Assembly: GCF_900111945.1 (NCBI RefSeq)
Contig: NZ_FOYO01000001.1
Span: forward strand, 3,107,751 to 3,171,750
DNA length: 64,000 nt
Reading direction: 5' to 3'
Source of the DNA: Litoreibacter janthinus
GTDB lineage: Bacteria; Pseudomonadota; Alphaproteobacteria; Rhodobacterales; Rhodobacteraceae
The notes under the pieces are model-generated. The model did no database searches. It was not told the DNA's origin and saw nothing but the letters and a program-made list of their open reading frames with translations. Position 1 is the first letter of the stretch. Each line of letters begins with the position of its first letter. A program made the translations under genes and the position numbers. Of the stretch, positions 9,263 through 17,936 are shown piece by piece.

Positions 9263-9463
9263 TTATTTGCAGATGCCGGCGTCGTCACAGAACACGCCAG
9301 CGGCGCCGCCGATAACGGCACCAGTGACTGCGCTACCGCCAGTTGCAGAGGCAATGGCCGCGCCGGCGCCGGCGCCCACAAGGCCGCGTTCAGCGTCGCT
9401 GTCACAAGCTGAAAGAGCGAAGGCCGCGGCGATAAAAGTCGAAGTGATGAGTGTCTTACGCAT
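9263..9463 (-). CDS. small glycine-zipper lipoprotein
   Basis: A 66-residue protein with a lipoprotein signal (MRKTLITSTFIAAAFALSAC, lipidated Cys20). A glycine/alanine-rich glycine-zipper segment follows at about residues 31-57 (GAGAGAAIASATGGSA and on). The C-terminal FCDDAGIC could form a disulfide. Such proteins (Rz1/OsmB/17-kDa-antigen-like) are outer-membrane lipoproteins of mostly unknown role. The start has AAGGAGAAC upstream. The gene has its own intrinsic terminator, so it seems to be a single transcription unit. Confidence 0.8.
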   Translation of the reverse strand: MRKTLITSTFIAAAFALSACDSDAERGLVGAGAGAAIASATGGSAVTGAVIGGAAGVFCDDAGICK

Positions 9464-9818
9464 TGGGGTTCTCCTTGATTACTCTTGGAGACCCAACACC
9501 TGAACACGGGGAAAAGTTTCATTTTATTTGAAACGCCCCGGATCGGGCGGAAAACTGCGCGTCGCACAGGGTGAGCATCGGCGCAATGCCGCCAGCCGCT
9601 TGATCTGAATAAAAAAAGAGGTCTGCTCGCAAAAGCAGACCTCTTTAGAGGGGAAGGGTAACGGTCTTGTACTTGCAGGTCCATCGCTGTGCTGGAGGGA
9701 TTGACTTGCACCCCTAGGATGCGACGCGCCAGCGAGCGAGAAAACAAGGATGTTGCCCTAGCGTCAAATTGAGCATCATTTCGCTCAATTCCGTCAAATG
9801 GAAGCACAATCCCGCCCA
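9464..9818. other. 355-nt intergenic region with two inverted repeats, no gene seen
   Basis: No convincing frame on either strand. Besides the terminator hairpin at 9611-9646, it holds an 8-8-8 inverted repeat, AATTGAGC (9767-9774) and GCTCAATT (9783-9790), directly downstream of the minus-strand gene ending at 9819. On the minus strand this is followed by TTTGACG. The 120 nt between the two hairpins could encode a short minus-strand RNA, but its TTGACG-N17-TTTTCT promoter match is weak. Confidence 0.4.
9611..9646 (-). terminator. strong intrinsic terminator
   Basis: AAAGAGGTCTGCT (9615-9627) and its exact complement AGCAGACCTCTTT (9634-9646) flank a 6-nt loop. On the minus strand the stem runs into seven T. 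It is 170 nt downstream of the nearest minus-strand stop (9819), which is unusually far. Confidence 0.8.
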
Positions 9819-10178
9819 TTACTCGATGAATTCCTCAGCAAAAGCGTTCGGAAAAGTCGCCTGCACGCGGTTCATATCGATCCGCAGAAGCGCCTCGTAA
9901 CTCGCGGGATCGAAAGGCTCTTCTGCGGGCACGACTTCGCGACCGAAGACCCAGTTCAGGCGCCCAGCATCGAGATTGCCACGCTCGAACGGTTCATCCC
10001 CGAAGTGCTGCACCAGCGCCCACATGAACCCGGCATCTGCGCGTCGATCCGCAGGGCGTCTGTCGGCGTAGCGTTCCCGCGCAATCAACGGCGTGGGGCC
10101 GTTCTTGTTGTCGCGGCGAATCGTAAATTGAAAATCCGTCCCCGGCAGCCGTGAGGGGAACCCTTTATGCTTCAGCAT
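9819..10178 (-). CDS. hypothetical protein (conserved-looking, 119 aa)
   Basis: A soluble protein of about 119 residues starting MLKHKGFPSRLPGTDFQFTI, with no signal peptide or membrane segment. I do not recognise the family. The ATG at 10178 has AAAGG about 8 nt upstream. The frame extends 19 codons further upstream but without ribosome-binding support. It is followed by an inverted repeat and then a strong terminator. It is the next gene downstream of a 43-residue lipoprotein gene on the same strand. Confidence 0.55.
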   Translation of the reverse strand: MLKHKGFPSRLPGTDFQFTIRRDNKNGPTPLIARERYADRRPADRRADAGFMWALVQHFGDEPFERGNLDAGRLNWVFGREVVPAEEPFDPASYEALLRIDMNRVQATFPNAFAEEFIE

Positions 10179-10364
10179 GTCGAAACCTTTGCGCGAACGT
10201 CCTTGGGACTGCCCCAGCCGTAGCGCAAACGCCAACTGCTCGCGCGGGCGCGTTTCGAGGTCAGATCAAGTTTTGAGAAAAGCGATTCGGCGACAGGCCT
10301 AGTGGAAGCCGTCTGGCCGGAGGGGTTTTGCGGGGCGTAGCGAGAAGCCCGCCCCGCAAATATA

Positions 10365-10496
10365 TTAGTACTTGTTGTAGCTTGGCTCTGCAGCAACTGG
10401 CTCAACAATAACAACTTCTTCTTCTTGCTGGCCGCCGCAAGCTGCGACGATTGCAACGAAGCCGAAGACGGCGATTGCTTTGATGCTCTTGGACAT
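10365..10496 (-). CDS. 43-residue small lipoprotein
   Basis: A 44-codon gene. The product starts MSKSIKAIAVFGFVAIVAAC with the lipobox cysteine at residue 20. The mature part is very short: GGQQEEEVV, then a valine/proline/glutamate stretch and SYNKY. AGGAG lies 8 nt upstream of the ATG (10496). Tiny lipoproteins with an acidic, PV-rich tail are common in Rhodobacteraceae, and the function is unknown. An 8-bp GC hairpin (10330-10337 with 10350-10357) follows the stop but has no U-run on this strand. Confidence 0.7.
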   Translation of the reverse strand: MSKSIKAIAVFGFVAIVAACGGQQEEEVVIVEPVAAEPSYNKY

Positions 10497-10710
10497 CTGA
10501 GTCTCCTGTTTTGGTCTGACGAATCATTAATGGGGCTAATCCCCACTCCTTCCTCGCACACATTAGGGGTCACAGAAATGTAACCTGGCTGCAAGGTAGC
10601 CGTTCCATTGGCAAAAAAATATATCTTCAATGTGTCTGTGGCGCGATGTGTTGCGAATGCATCATCCGCGCCACAGCTTGAGCCTTGTGGGCCAACATTT
10701 TGTGTTTTCA

Positions 10711-11112
10711 TCATATTCCGCCCCAAACGCAGGTGCCGTCCTCGACCGTGAACAAGTCGAAATATTGCACGACATTCGGCGCGGATTCGCCGAAAGGAAC
10801 CTCTTCTGAGGCAACAGACACTACAATTTCACGCGCATTGGGTGCAAACTCGGCAACAATCCGCAGGCCTTCGCTCTCGCAGAGCGCCTGAAAGTCGGGC
10901 TCGATCACTTCGAATCCGAACTGCGCCCGATTGGCGATTTGTGGGGCAACCAGACGCATCCGAACCATCCGTCGCACAGCATCATATGCTCCGGGCGGCT
11001 CGAACAGATTTTCGAACGGCAGGTATTCTACGCCTGACACAGCGCGCAACGGCTTTGATTCGGCGGCAAACGCCCCCGTTCCGATAACCATCAAAAGCGC
11101 CGCGAGCTTCAT
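10711..11112 (-). CDS. exported protein resembling DUF6497
   Basis: A 133-residue protein with a signal peptide (MKLAALLMVIGTGAFAAES). The mature acidic domain of about 115 residues contains VEYLPFENLFEPPGAYD and a conserved-looking C-terminus FTVEDGTCVWGGI. From memory it fits the DUF6497 family of Rhodobacteraceae, function unknown; the assignment is tentative. Its ATG overlaps the stop of the ridA-like gene by 4 nt (ATGA type), so the two are translationally coupled. The preceding transcription unit is probably pccB-ridA-this gene. Confidence 0.65.
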   Translation of the reverse strand: MKLAALLMVIGTGAFAAESKPLRAVSGVEYLPFENLFEPPGAYDAVRRMVRMRLVAPQIANRAQFGFEVIEPDFQALCESEGLRIVAEFAPNAREIVVSVASEEVPFGESAPNVVQYFDLFTVEDGTCVWGGI

Positions 11113-11504
11113 GTGGGCCGCCTCGCTACGCAGTCGATCTCTACCAAAGCGCCGACGGCCAAAGCCGTCACCCCGATGGTCGTGCGCGCAGGCAATCGGT
11201 CGGCAGGGAAGAAGCTTTTGTAGGTCTCATTAAACACCGCATAGTCGCGCTCGAACTCGGTCAGAAAGCAGCGGCATTGCACCACATGGCTCAGATCAAG
11301 CCCGACGCCCTTCAGCACGGTCTCAAGATTGAGCATCACCTGACGCGTCTGCGCTTCCACGCCCGCTTCGAGCGGGTCAGTCGTGGCCCCACCCGGCTTG
11401 GTGGGCATTTGGCCCGTCAGAATGACCCAGCCGTCGCTTTCCACGGCATGGGAAAACGGAGCGACATGTGTCGGCGCGTCAGAGATGTTGTGGAATTTCG
11501 GCAT
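11109..11504 (-). CDS. RidA/YjgF family protein
   Basis: A 131-residue member of the Rid superfamily, whose RidA subgroup hydrolyses reactive enamine/imine intermediates. The fold markers are GWVILTGQMPTKPGG near residue 27, the arginine in LPARTTIGV (about residue 105) that binds the carboxylate in RidA, and VEIDCVA (about residue 121). All look intact, but subgroup assignment needs an alignment. The ATG at 11504 follows GAGGT, and a GTG one codon earlier is also open. It lies 7 nt after pccB, so it is likely in the propionyl-CoA carboxylase operon, perhaps scavenging a reactive intermediate. Confidence 0.85.
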   Translation of the reverse strand: MPKFHNISDAPTHVAPFSHAVESDGWVILTGQMPTKPGGATTDPLEAGVEAQTRQVMLNLETVLKGVGLDLSHVVQCRCFLTEFERDYAVFNETYKSFFPADRLPARTTIGVTALAVGALVEIDCVARRPT

Positions 11505-11511
11505 CACGACC

Positions 11512-13044
11512 TCAAAGCGGGATATTGTCGTGCTTTTTCCACGGGTTTTTCAACGACTTGCCGCGCAGCGATGCGAAGGCCCGCGCCACGCGTTTGCGGG
11601 TGGAGTGCGGCATGATCACCTCGTCGATGAAGCCCTTCTCGGCGGCCACAAACGGGTTGGCAAAGCGGTCCTCGTAGTCGGCTGTTCGGGCGGCGATTTT
11701 TTCTGCATCACCCAACTCACCACGATACAGGATTTCAACCGCACCCTTGGCCCCCATCACCGCAATCTCGGCAGTCGGCCATGCGTAGTTGAAATCCCCG
11801 CGAAGGTGTTTGGACGCCATCACGTCATAGGCGCCGCCATAGGCCTTGCGGGTGATCACGGTCACCTTTGGCACGGTGGCCTCGCCATAAGCGAAAAGCA
11901 GTTTCGCGCCGTGTTTGATAACGCCGCCGTATTCCTGCGATGTCCCCGGCAAGAAACCCGGCACGTCTACAAGGGTCAGGATCGGAATTTCGAACGCATC
12001 GCAGAACCGCACGAAACGCGCCGCCTTGCGCGACGAGTCGATGTCGAGGCAGCCCGCCAGAACCATCGGCTGGTTTGCCACAACGCCGACAGTCTGCCCT
12101 TCAAGGCGCACAAACCCCGTCAGGATGTTCTTGGCAAAGTCTTCCTGAATTTCAAAGAAATCACCCTCATCCGCCAGTTTGGTGATCAGTTCTTTCATAT
12201 CGTAGGGCGTGTTCGCGTTGGATGGCACCAGCGTATCAAGGCTGTCTTCAATGCGTGCCGGGTCGTCAAAGAACGGGCGAACCGGAGCTTTCTGACGGTT
12301 GTTGAGCGGCAGGAAGTCGACCAAACGGCGCACTTCGGCCAAGGCTTCCACGTCATTCTCAAACGCGCCATCTGCAACCGAGGACTTCTTGGTATGGGTG
12401 CTCGCGCCGCCCAATTCCTCTGCAGTGACCACCTCGTTGGTGACGGTTTTCACCACGTCAGGGCCGGTGACGAACATATAAGACGAATCTCTGACCATGA
12501 AGATGAAGTCTGTCATGGCGGGCGAGTAGACCGCGCCGCCTGCACATGGCCCCATGATCACGCTAATCTGCGGAACGACGCCCGATGCCATGATGTTGCG
12601 CTGAAAAACTTCCGCGTAGCCCGCCAAGGACGCAACGCCCTCCTGGATACGTGCGCCGCCGGAATCGTTGATACCGATCACCGGCGCGCCGTTCTGCATC
12701 GCCATATCCTGAATCTTGCAAATTTTTTGCGCGTGCGTTTCCGAGAGTGAGCCGCCAAACACCGTAAAGTCTTGGGAGAACACGTAAACCAGACGACCAT
12801 TAATGGTGCCCCAGCCTGTCACAACCCCGTCCCCTGCGGGCCGCTCGGCTTCCATGCCGAACTCGGTGCAGCGATGCGCCACGAACATGTCGAACTCTTC
12901 AAAGCTGCCTTCATCAAGTAGAAGCTCGATCCGCTCACGCGCCGTCAGTTTGCCTTTGGCGTGCTGAGCGGCAATGCGGCGCTCACCGCCCCCTTGGCGG
13001 GCCGTTTCGCGGCGGTCTTCCAATTCGCTGAGGATATCTTTCAT
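11512..13044 (-). CDS. pccB: propionyl-CoA carboxylase, carboxyltransferase beta subunit
   Basis: A 510-residue acyl-CoA carboxyltransferase subunit with the duplicated crotonase-like (N and C) fold. The N-terminal domain contains [20 protein letters not shown] and the acyl-CoA oxyanion region [11 protein letters not shown] near residue 150. The C-terminal domain contains the biotin-side glycine motif [19 protein letters not shown] and [10 protein letters not shown]. It pairs with PccA encoded 2.4 kb downstream. I chose the ATG at 13044 because GGGAGG precedes it at good spacing; the frame runs 24 codons further up through the promoter region. The 5' region (13045-13217) carries repeated GCAAA elements expected for ScfR/PccR control. 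Confidence 0.96.
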   Translation of the reverse strand: MKDILSELEDRRETARQGGGERRIAAQHAKGKLTARERIELLLDEGSFEEFDMFVAHRCTEFGMEAERPAGDGVVTGWGTINGRLVYVFSQDFTVFGGSLSETHAQKICKIQDMAMQNGAPVIGINDSGGARIQEGVASLAGYAEVFQRNIMASGVVPQISVIMGPCAGGAVYSPAMTDFIFMVRDSSYMFVTGPDVVKTVTNEVVTAEELGGASTHTKKSSVADGAFENDVEALAEVRRLVDFLPLNNRQKAPVRPFFDDPARIEDSLDTLVPSNANTPYDMKELITKLADEGDFFEIQEDFAKNILTGFVRLEGQTVGVVANQPMVLAGCLDIDSSRKAARFVRFCDAFEIPILTLVDVPGFLPGTSQEYGGVIKHGAKLLFAYGEATVPKVTVITRKAYGGAYDVMASKHLRGDFNYAWPTAEIAVMGAKGAVEILYRGELGDAEKIAARTADYEDRFANPFVAAEKGFIDEVIMPHSTRKRVARAFASLRGKSLKNPWKKHDNIPL

Positions 13045-13097
13045 GGCGCGGGCCTCCCATATAAGTTGGGCGGAACTTACACCTGCGCCGCGATGCG

Positions 13098-13165
13098 GCA
13101 AAGAACCAAACGGCAAATTTGCAAATTAAGCAAATTTACAGTGGTGAATAATGCAAAGCTGCAAA
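13098..13165. promoter_or_regulatory. multi-site ScfR/PccR-type operator before pccB
   Basis: Six GCAAA elements start at 13098, 13113, 13121, 13130, 13153 and 13161. Two of them form GCAAA-N3-GCAAA direct repeats (13113-13125 and 13153-13165), and 13115-13137 is also an AAATTTGC-N7-GCAAATTT inverted repeat. From memory, PccR of Rhodobacter sphaeroides recognises TTTGCAAA-type sequences before pccB. The region is shared by the divergent transporter gene at 13218. Confidence 0.7.
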
Positions 13166-13217
13166 TAGCTGAACTAATGGGTTCACCTCTCTAAGTGCCG
13201 CCCCTATCGTTCTGGAA

Positions 13218-14432
13218 ATGAGTTATTCGTCCGCGCGCCTATTTGATCGCGCTACCCCACCGCATATTGTGACGCTCGTGCTTCTGGCCGGCGTGTCGGC
13301 TATGAACATGTCGATTTTCCTCCCGTCGCTCCCGGCGATGACAGAGGCATTTCACACCGAATACGGCATCATGCAGCTGTCAATTTCGCTCTATCTGGCC
13401 TTCACCGCCGTGCTGCAAATTCTAATCGGACCGCTGTCGGATCGCTACGGACGGCGCCCTATTGTGATCGGCGCCCTTGTCATCTTTGCAGCGGCATCGA
13501 TTGGCTGTTATGCGTCACAGACCATCGAAATGTTCCTTACTTTCCGCATGATAGCCGCCTCCGTGGCGGTTGGAATGGTGATGTCGCGTGCAATCGTGCG
13601 GGACGTGGTCCCAATGGCGGAAGCCGCCTCAACCATTGGCTATGTGACTATGGGAATGTCTCTGGTGCCAATGTTTGCACCAACTATCGGCGGCTTCATC
13701 GACGAGATCTTCGGCTGGCGCAGTATTTTCCTGTTCACTTTCGCTTTTGGCGCAGGGCTAGCACTGCTTTGCTGGGCGGATCAGGGCGAGACCAATCAAG
13801 CAAAGTCCGTAAGCTTTCTTGCGCAATTCAAAGATTACCCAGAACTGTTTACCTCCCCGCGTTTCTGGGGGTACGCAATGTCCGCCGCGTTCGCCTCCGG
13901 CGCGTTCTTCGCTTTTCTTGGCGGGTCGCCCTATGTGGCCTCGGTCGTGTATGAGCTCCCGCCCACCACGACGCGCTATCTGTTCGGCGTCCCGGCCATC
14001 GGTTACTTCATCGGCAATCTTTTCTCGGGGCGTTATTCCGTCAGCATTGGGGTGAACCGCATGATCCTGATCGGCTGCGTACTATTGGTCTTCGGAATGG
14101 CCGCATCCTTGCTGGTCACGACAATCGGCTACGGGTCAGCCTTCACCTTCTTCGCGTTTTGTACCTTTGTGGGCTTGGGCAATGGCATGGTTTTACCCAA
14201 TGCCACTGCTGGCCTTCTGTCCGTGCGCCCACATCTGGCAGGCACCGCATCCGGTGTAGGCGGTGCGATCATGATTGGCGGCGGAGCGGCGCTGGCTGCC
14301 CTGTCAGGCTCGCTGCTGGAACACGGCCATGGCAGCTTCCCGTTGCAATGGGTGATGTTACTGAGCGCTGCGGCAAGCCTTGTGTCGATCATGTTGGTGC
14401 TACGCCGCGAAAGCGCCAGCAACTCTGCTTGA
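13218..14432 (+). CDS. MFS multidrug efflux transporter, Bcr/CflA family
   Basis: A 404-residue, 12-segment inner-membrane protein. The motif GPLSDRYGRRPIV after the second membrane segment is the MFS motif A. SRAIVRDV near residue 122 and MFAPTIGGFI near residue 156 are typical of the Bcr/CflA drug-H+ antiporter group. It starts ATG AGT TAT at 13218, with only GGAAATG nearby as a weak ribosome-binding site. It sits between pccB and the ScfR-type regulator and shares the GCAAA-rich intergenic region. It may therefore be co-regulated by propionyl-CoA, for example as an organic-acid exporter. That role is inference. Confidence 0.85.
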   Translation: MSYSSARLFDRATPPHIVTLVLLAGVSAMNMSIFLPSLPAMTEAFHTEYGIMQLSISLYLAFTAVLQILIGPLSDRYGRRPIVIGALVIFAAASIGCYASQTIEMFLTFRMIAASVAVGMVMSRAIVRDVVPMAEAASTIGYVTMGMSLVPMFAPTIGGFIDEIFGWRSIFLFTFAFGAGLALLCWADQGETNQAKSVSFLAQFKDYPELFTSPRFWGYAMSAAFASGAFFAFLGGSPYVASVVYELPPTTTRYLFGVPAIGYFIGNLFSGRYSVSIGVNRMILIGCVLLVFGMAASLLVTTIGYGSAFTFFAFCTFVGLGNGMVLPNATAGLLSVRPHLAGTASGVGGAIMIGGGAALAALSGSLLEHGHGSFPLQWVMLLSAAASLVSIMLVLRRESASNSA

Positions 14433-14441
14433 GAGACGGCT

Positions 14442-14480
14442 TTGCAAAGGCTATGACGGGGCATAGCAAACTTGCAAAGG
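14442..14480 (+). promoter_or_regulatory. putative ScfR/PccR autoregulatory site
   Basis: TTGCAAAGG occurs at 14442-14450 and again at 14472-14480, 30 nt apart (about three helical turns). The second copy is part of GCAAA-ctt-GCAAA (14466-14478), the same 13-bp direct repeat seen twice before pccB. The site ends 10 nt before the regulator start, consistent with autorepression. Confidence 0.6.
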
Positions 14481-14490
14481 TGCGCCGAAG

Positions 14491-15870
14491 ATGGCCCCAC
14501 GAAAACTCTATGTCGGCACAAAGTTACGCGAACTGCGCACCCGTATCGGGCTGACGCAAAAGGCATTTGCGGCCAAGCTTGGGATATCGCTGCCTTATCT
14601 CAACCAGATGGAGAACAACAACCGTCCGGTCTCGACGTCTGTGGTCCTTGCAATGGCCAGCGAGTTCGGCTTCGACGTCACCGAGCTATCCACCGGCGAT
14701 GCGGAGCGGATGGTCACAGACATGTCCGAAATCCTGTCGGACCCGATATTTGCCGAAATTGCCCCGCCCTTAGCCGATTTACGCTTAGCCGCATCAAACG
14801 CCCCTGCGCTGTCACGCGCTTTTATCGAGCTGCACCGCGCTTACCGCCAAACCCATGAGCGGCTCGCCTCGTTGGACGAGGTTTTGGGGCAGGAAGCCAC
14901 CAATTTGCAGCCTAGTCCGTGGGAGGAGGTTCGCGACTTCTTTCACTATTGCGATAATTACATTGATGCCGTCGACCGTGCCGCAGAGCTGTTTGCAAGC
15001 ACAGTAGACGGTGACATCCTGCGTGCTGGCAACCTCAAGTTCGAGCTGCAATTCACCGATAGTAAAAACCTTCGCCGCTATGATCCGGTGAGCAACGCAC
15101 TGCGCCTTGCAGCCAGCGCCCTCCCTTCCACGCAACGGTTCCAATTGCTGCACCAGATTGCACTTCTCGAACAAAATGAGCTTTTGGAGGCGACTTTGGA
15201 CCTCGCGCGGTTCCAAACTGACGCCGCGCGCCATATCGCCAAAATCGGACTGGCCAATTACTTCGCAGGTGCGGCCCTGATGCCCTACGCGAAGTTCTTG
15301 CAAGCGGCACAATCCACACGCCACGATCTGGAGCAACTGGCAGACCAATTCGGCGCGTCGATCGAACAAGTCGCGCATCGTCTGTCAACGCTGCAGCGGC
15401 CCGGTGCCAAAGGGATTCCGTTCTTCTTTGTGCGCGTGGATCAGGCTGGAACTATTACCAAGCGCCATTCTGCAACCCGCCTGCAATTTGCCCGTTTTGG
15501 TGGCCCCTGCCCCTTGTGGAACGTCCATCGCGCCTTCGAAACGCCCGGACGTTTCCTGCGCCAACTTGCCGAAACACCGGACGGGGTGCGGTATATCTCT
15601 ATCGCGCGCGATGTTTCTAAACCGGGAGGCAGCTTCACGGCGCCCACCCGTCGCTATGCCATTGCCCTGGGTTGCGAGATGACCCACGCCAGTGCGCTTG
15701 TCTACGCAGACGACTTGTTGCCCGCCAGCCCGCAAGCTTTTGAGCCGATTGGAATTTCCTGTCGAATTTGCCCACGCCGCGACTGCCACCAACGCTCCGT
15801 CCCGCCACTTGAAAGCAAGCTCAGCGTGGATCACGACCAGCGCGGCACTCTGCCTTATACGGTCGAATAA
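14491..15870 (+). CDS. pccR: short-chain fatty acyl-CoA regulator (ScfR family), PccR-like
   Basis: A 459-residue transcription factor. The N-terminal Cro/XRE helix-turn-helix covers about residues 8-62 (LRELRTRIGLTQKAFAAKLG, then PYLNQMENNNRPVS). An IrrE/ImmA-like middle domain at about 175-250 has degenerate catalytic residues. The C-terminal DUF2083-type domain ends in a cysteine cluster CRICPRRDC (Cys424, 427, 432) seen across the family. Characterised ScfR proteins (PccR, IbcR, RamB) sense acyl-CoA and bind TTTGCAAA-like sites. Position next to pccB, with matching sites in front of both genes, makes PccR the best reading. The ATG is at 14491. The next gene overlaps by one base. Confidence 0.85.
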   Translation: MAPRKLYVGTKLRELRTRIGLTQKAFAAKLGISLPYLNQMENNNRPVSTSVVLAMASEFGFDVTELSTGDAERMVTDMSEILSDPIFAEIAPPLADLRLAASNAPALSRAFIELHRAYRQTHERLASLDEVLGQEATNLQPSPWEEVRDFFHYCDNYIDAVDRAAELFASTVDGDILRAGNLKFELQFTDSKNLRRYDPVSNALRLAASALPSTQRFQLLHQIALLEQNELLEATLDLARFQTDAARHIAKIGLANYFAGAALMPYAKFLQAAQSTRHDLEQLADQFGASIEQVAHRLSTLQRPGAKGIPFFFVRVDQAGTITKRHSATRLQFARFGGPCPLWNVHRAFETPGRFLRQLAETPDGVRYISIARDVSKPGGSFTAPTRRYAIALGCEMTHASALVYADDLLPASPQAFEPIGISCRICPRRDCHQRSVPPLESKLSVDHDQRGTLPYTVE

Positions 15871-16652
15871 TGCGGGTTTTACTGCGGGCAGTTGTCCTTC
15901 TTTCCCTCTTCTTCGGCGCGTATTTCGGGCTGGAACGACTGGTCGTCTACCCGCTTGACCCGCGGGCCATTGCCCCTTCGGACGCGCGCATCACGGAAAC
16001 CAAAGTCGGCGACATGGTCGTCTGGACTGCACCGCCCAAGCGCGGCAAGCCGACAGTACTGTATCTACATGGCAACGCGGGTCATATTGCGAAACGCACG
16101 GCTCGACTGCAGCGCCTGATGGATCGCGGCTACGGGATCGTGGCGCCTTCCTATCGCGGCAGCAATGGCAGTAAGGGCTGGCCGACCGAGGCTGGAATTT
16201 CCGAGGACATTCGTGCGCTCTACGCCGCCCTGACAGACGGCACACTGACCGGAACGCCAACAGTTCCAATCCTTTACGGCGAGAGCATCGGGGCCGCCGT
16301 TGCAATCAACCTCGCCACAACAAGCACACCGCGTCCCCGCGCAGTTGCCTTAGAAGCACCGTTCACTTCGCTCAAAGATGTAGCCGCGCATATGCACCCT
16401 CAACTTCCAATCGCGACGGGGCTGATGTTGAGCCGCTGGCCTTCGATTGAGCGCGCGCCGAAGTTGCAGGCCCCGCTGTTGATCCTGCACGGAACCAAGG
16501 ATGACCTGATCCCGCCTGAGATGGGGAGAGCAATCCTTGCCGCCGCAGGCTCGAAGCAAAAGGAGCTTTACCCAGTGCAGGGTGCAGGCCATATCAATAT
16601 CTGGACCGGCGACGCGCAACGTCGGCTGTATAAGTTCCTAGGTCAGTTCTGA
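15870..16652 (+). CDS. alpha/beta hydrolase (serine hydrolase, membrane anchored)
   Basis: A 260-residue protein with one N-terminal membrane segment or uncleaved signal (VLLRAVVLLSLFFGAYFGLE). The hydrolase core has YLHGNAGHIAKR near residue 65 (oxyanion loop), YGESIGAAVA near residue 136 (nucleophilic serine), HGTKDDLIPP near residue 208 (acid) and GAGHINIW near residue 240 (histidine). The closest architecture is the ABHD13/BEM46-like group. The substrate is unknown. The ATG overlaps the TAA of the regulator gene by one base, so the two are translationally coupled. Confidence 0.8.
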   Translation: MRVLLRAVVLLSLFFGAYFGLERLVVYPLDPRAIAPSDARITETKVGDMVVWTAPPKRGKPTVLYLHGNAGHIAKRTARLQRLMDRGYGIVAPSYRGSNGSKGWPTEAGISEDIRALYAALTDGTLTGTPTVPILYGESIGAAVAINLATTSTPRPRAVALEAPFTSLKDVAAHMHPQLPIATGLMLSRWPSIERAPKLQAPLLILHGTKDDLIPPEMGRAILAAAGSKQKELYPVQGAGHINIWTGDAQRRLYKFLGQF

Positions 16653-16662
16653 GGTCGCCCCA

Positions 16663-17811
16663 ATGGATCACCACGCAAAATACCCCGGACTGTCCGACCT
16701 AAAGGCCCGCGCCCGCAAACGCATCCCTCATTTCGTTTGGGAGTACCTCGACAGCGCTACCGGCCAAGAAGCCACCTTGAAACGCAATCGCACCCAGTTG
16801 GACGAGGTGCTGTTGCGCCCCTCCATCCTACACGGCGAATTTACGCCGGATCTTTCCACCACCTTCCTTGGCCGCGACTACAAGCTGCCATTTGGAATCG
16901 CCCCTGTCGGCATGTCGGGCCTGATCTGGCCGGGCGCCGAGCGCTTGCTGGCCGCAGAAGCTGCCCGCCAAGGCATCCCCTACTCCATGTCCACCGTGGC
17001 GACTCAAACGCCCGAAGACGTCGCCCCCTATCTTGGCGAGAACGCGTGGTTTCAGATGTACCCGCCCCGCGATGCGGACATCCGCAAAGACATGATGGCC
17101 CGCGCCAAAGCCGCTGGGTTCAATACGTTGATTATGACCGTTGATGTGCCCGTCGCCTCGCGCCGCGAACGCCAGACCCGTGGTGGCCTGACCCAGCCGC
17201 CACGTCTGACAGGTCGTTTGGCCGTGCAGGCTGCCATGCGCCCCGCTTGGCTCAATGGTATCCGCAAGACTGGGATGCCGCGCATGAAGCTGATGGATGG
17301 CTATGCCGAGAGCGTAAAACTCGACAAGACCATGCGCAGCTCGACCGCGCATGTTGGCTACCTGCTGCGCACCTCGCCGGATTGGGATTACGTCAAATAC
17401 TTGCGCGATGAATGGGACGGCCCGCTGATCATCAAAGGCGTGGCCAATGCCGACGATGCTGCCCGCTTGCAAGACGAGGGCGTGGACGCGCTGTGGGTCT
17501 CCAACCATGCCGGCCGCCAGTTCGACGGCGGCCCCGCCACCATCGAGACGTTACCCCACGTTCGGGCCGCGACCACTTTGCCGCTTATCTTCGATAGCGG
17601 TATCGAAGGGGGTCTCGATATCCTGCGCGCCATCGCATTGGGGGCGGATTTCGTGATGCTGGGACGTGCGTGGCACTACGCGCTTGGGGCCTTGGGTGAG
17701 GCGGGTCCGGCCCATTTGGCGGATATGCTGGCCAAGGATATGGCCTCCAACATGGGCCAATTGGGCACGAGAACGCTGGACGACTTGCCCGGCAGGCTGC
17801 TCCGGCCCTAG
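16663..17811 (+). CDS. FMN-dependent alpha-hydroxy-acid oxidase/dehydrogenase
   Basis: A 382-residue TIM-barrel flavoenzyme of the glycolate oxidase/L-lactate dehydrogenase (LldD) family, oxidising an L-2-hydroxy acid to the 2-oxo acid. Recognisable elements are FGIAPVGMSGLIWPGAE (FMN site) near residue 78, LIMTVDVPVASRRERQ near residue 155, and the catalytic loop VSNHAGRQFDGGPATIETLP near residue 277. The last holds the active-site histidine and substrate-binding arginine. DSGIEGGLDILRAIALGA follows as the phosphate-binding region. It starts 10 nt after the hydrolase gene and probably belongs to the regulator-hydrolase transcript. The substrate (lactate, glycolate or longer) cannot be told from sequence alone. 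Confidence 0.9.
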   Translation: MDHHAKYPGLSDLKARARKRIPHFVWEYLDSATGQEATLKRNRTQLDEVLLRPSILHGEFTPDLSTTFLGRDYKLPFGIAPVGMSGLIWPGAERLLAAEAARQGIPYSMSTVATQTPEDVAPYLGENAWFQMYPPRDADIRKDMMARAKAAGFNTLIMTVDVPVASRRERQTRGGLTQPPRLTGRLAVQAAMRPAWLNGIRKTGMPRMKLMDGYAESVKLDKTMRSSTAHVGYLLRTSPDWDYVKYLRDEWDGPLIIKGVANADDAARLQDEGVDALWVSNHAGRQFDGGPATIETLPHVRAATTLPLIFDSGIEGGLDILRAIALGADFVMLGRAWHYALGALGEAGPAHLADMLAKDMASNMGQLGTRTLDDLPGRLLRP

Positions 17812-17936
17812 CAAACTCGAGCAAACAGGTAGGTGTTAGCGCCACCAAAAATTAGATATACCCAGTTGTAACCAGTTTACGACATGCGCCTTTAAGCCTA
17901 TTCATGCTGCAACTGCACAGATAGGGGCGCCCTGCC

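Noticed and set aside
10172..10726. 184-codon minus-strand frame
   Set aside because: It overlaps the 43-residue lipoprotein gene in another frame; that gene has a lipobox and a good Shine-Dalgarno sequence, this frame has neither.
11383..12750. 455-codon open frame on the plus strand
   Set aside because: It is entirely antisense to pccB, is His/Arg-rich with no domain pattern, and arises from the GC-biased third codon positions of pccB.
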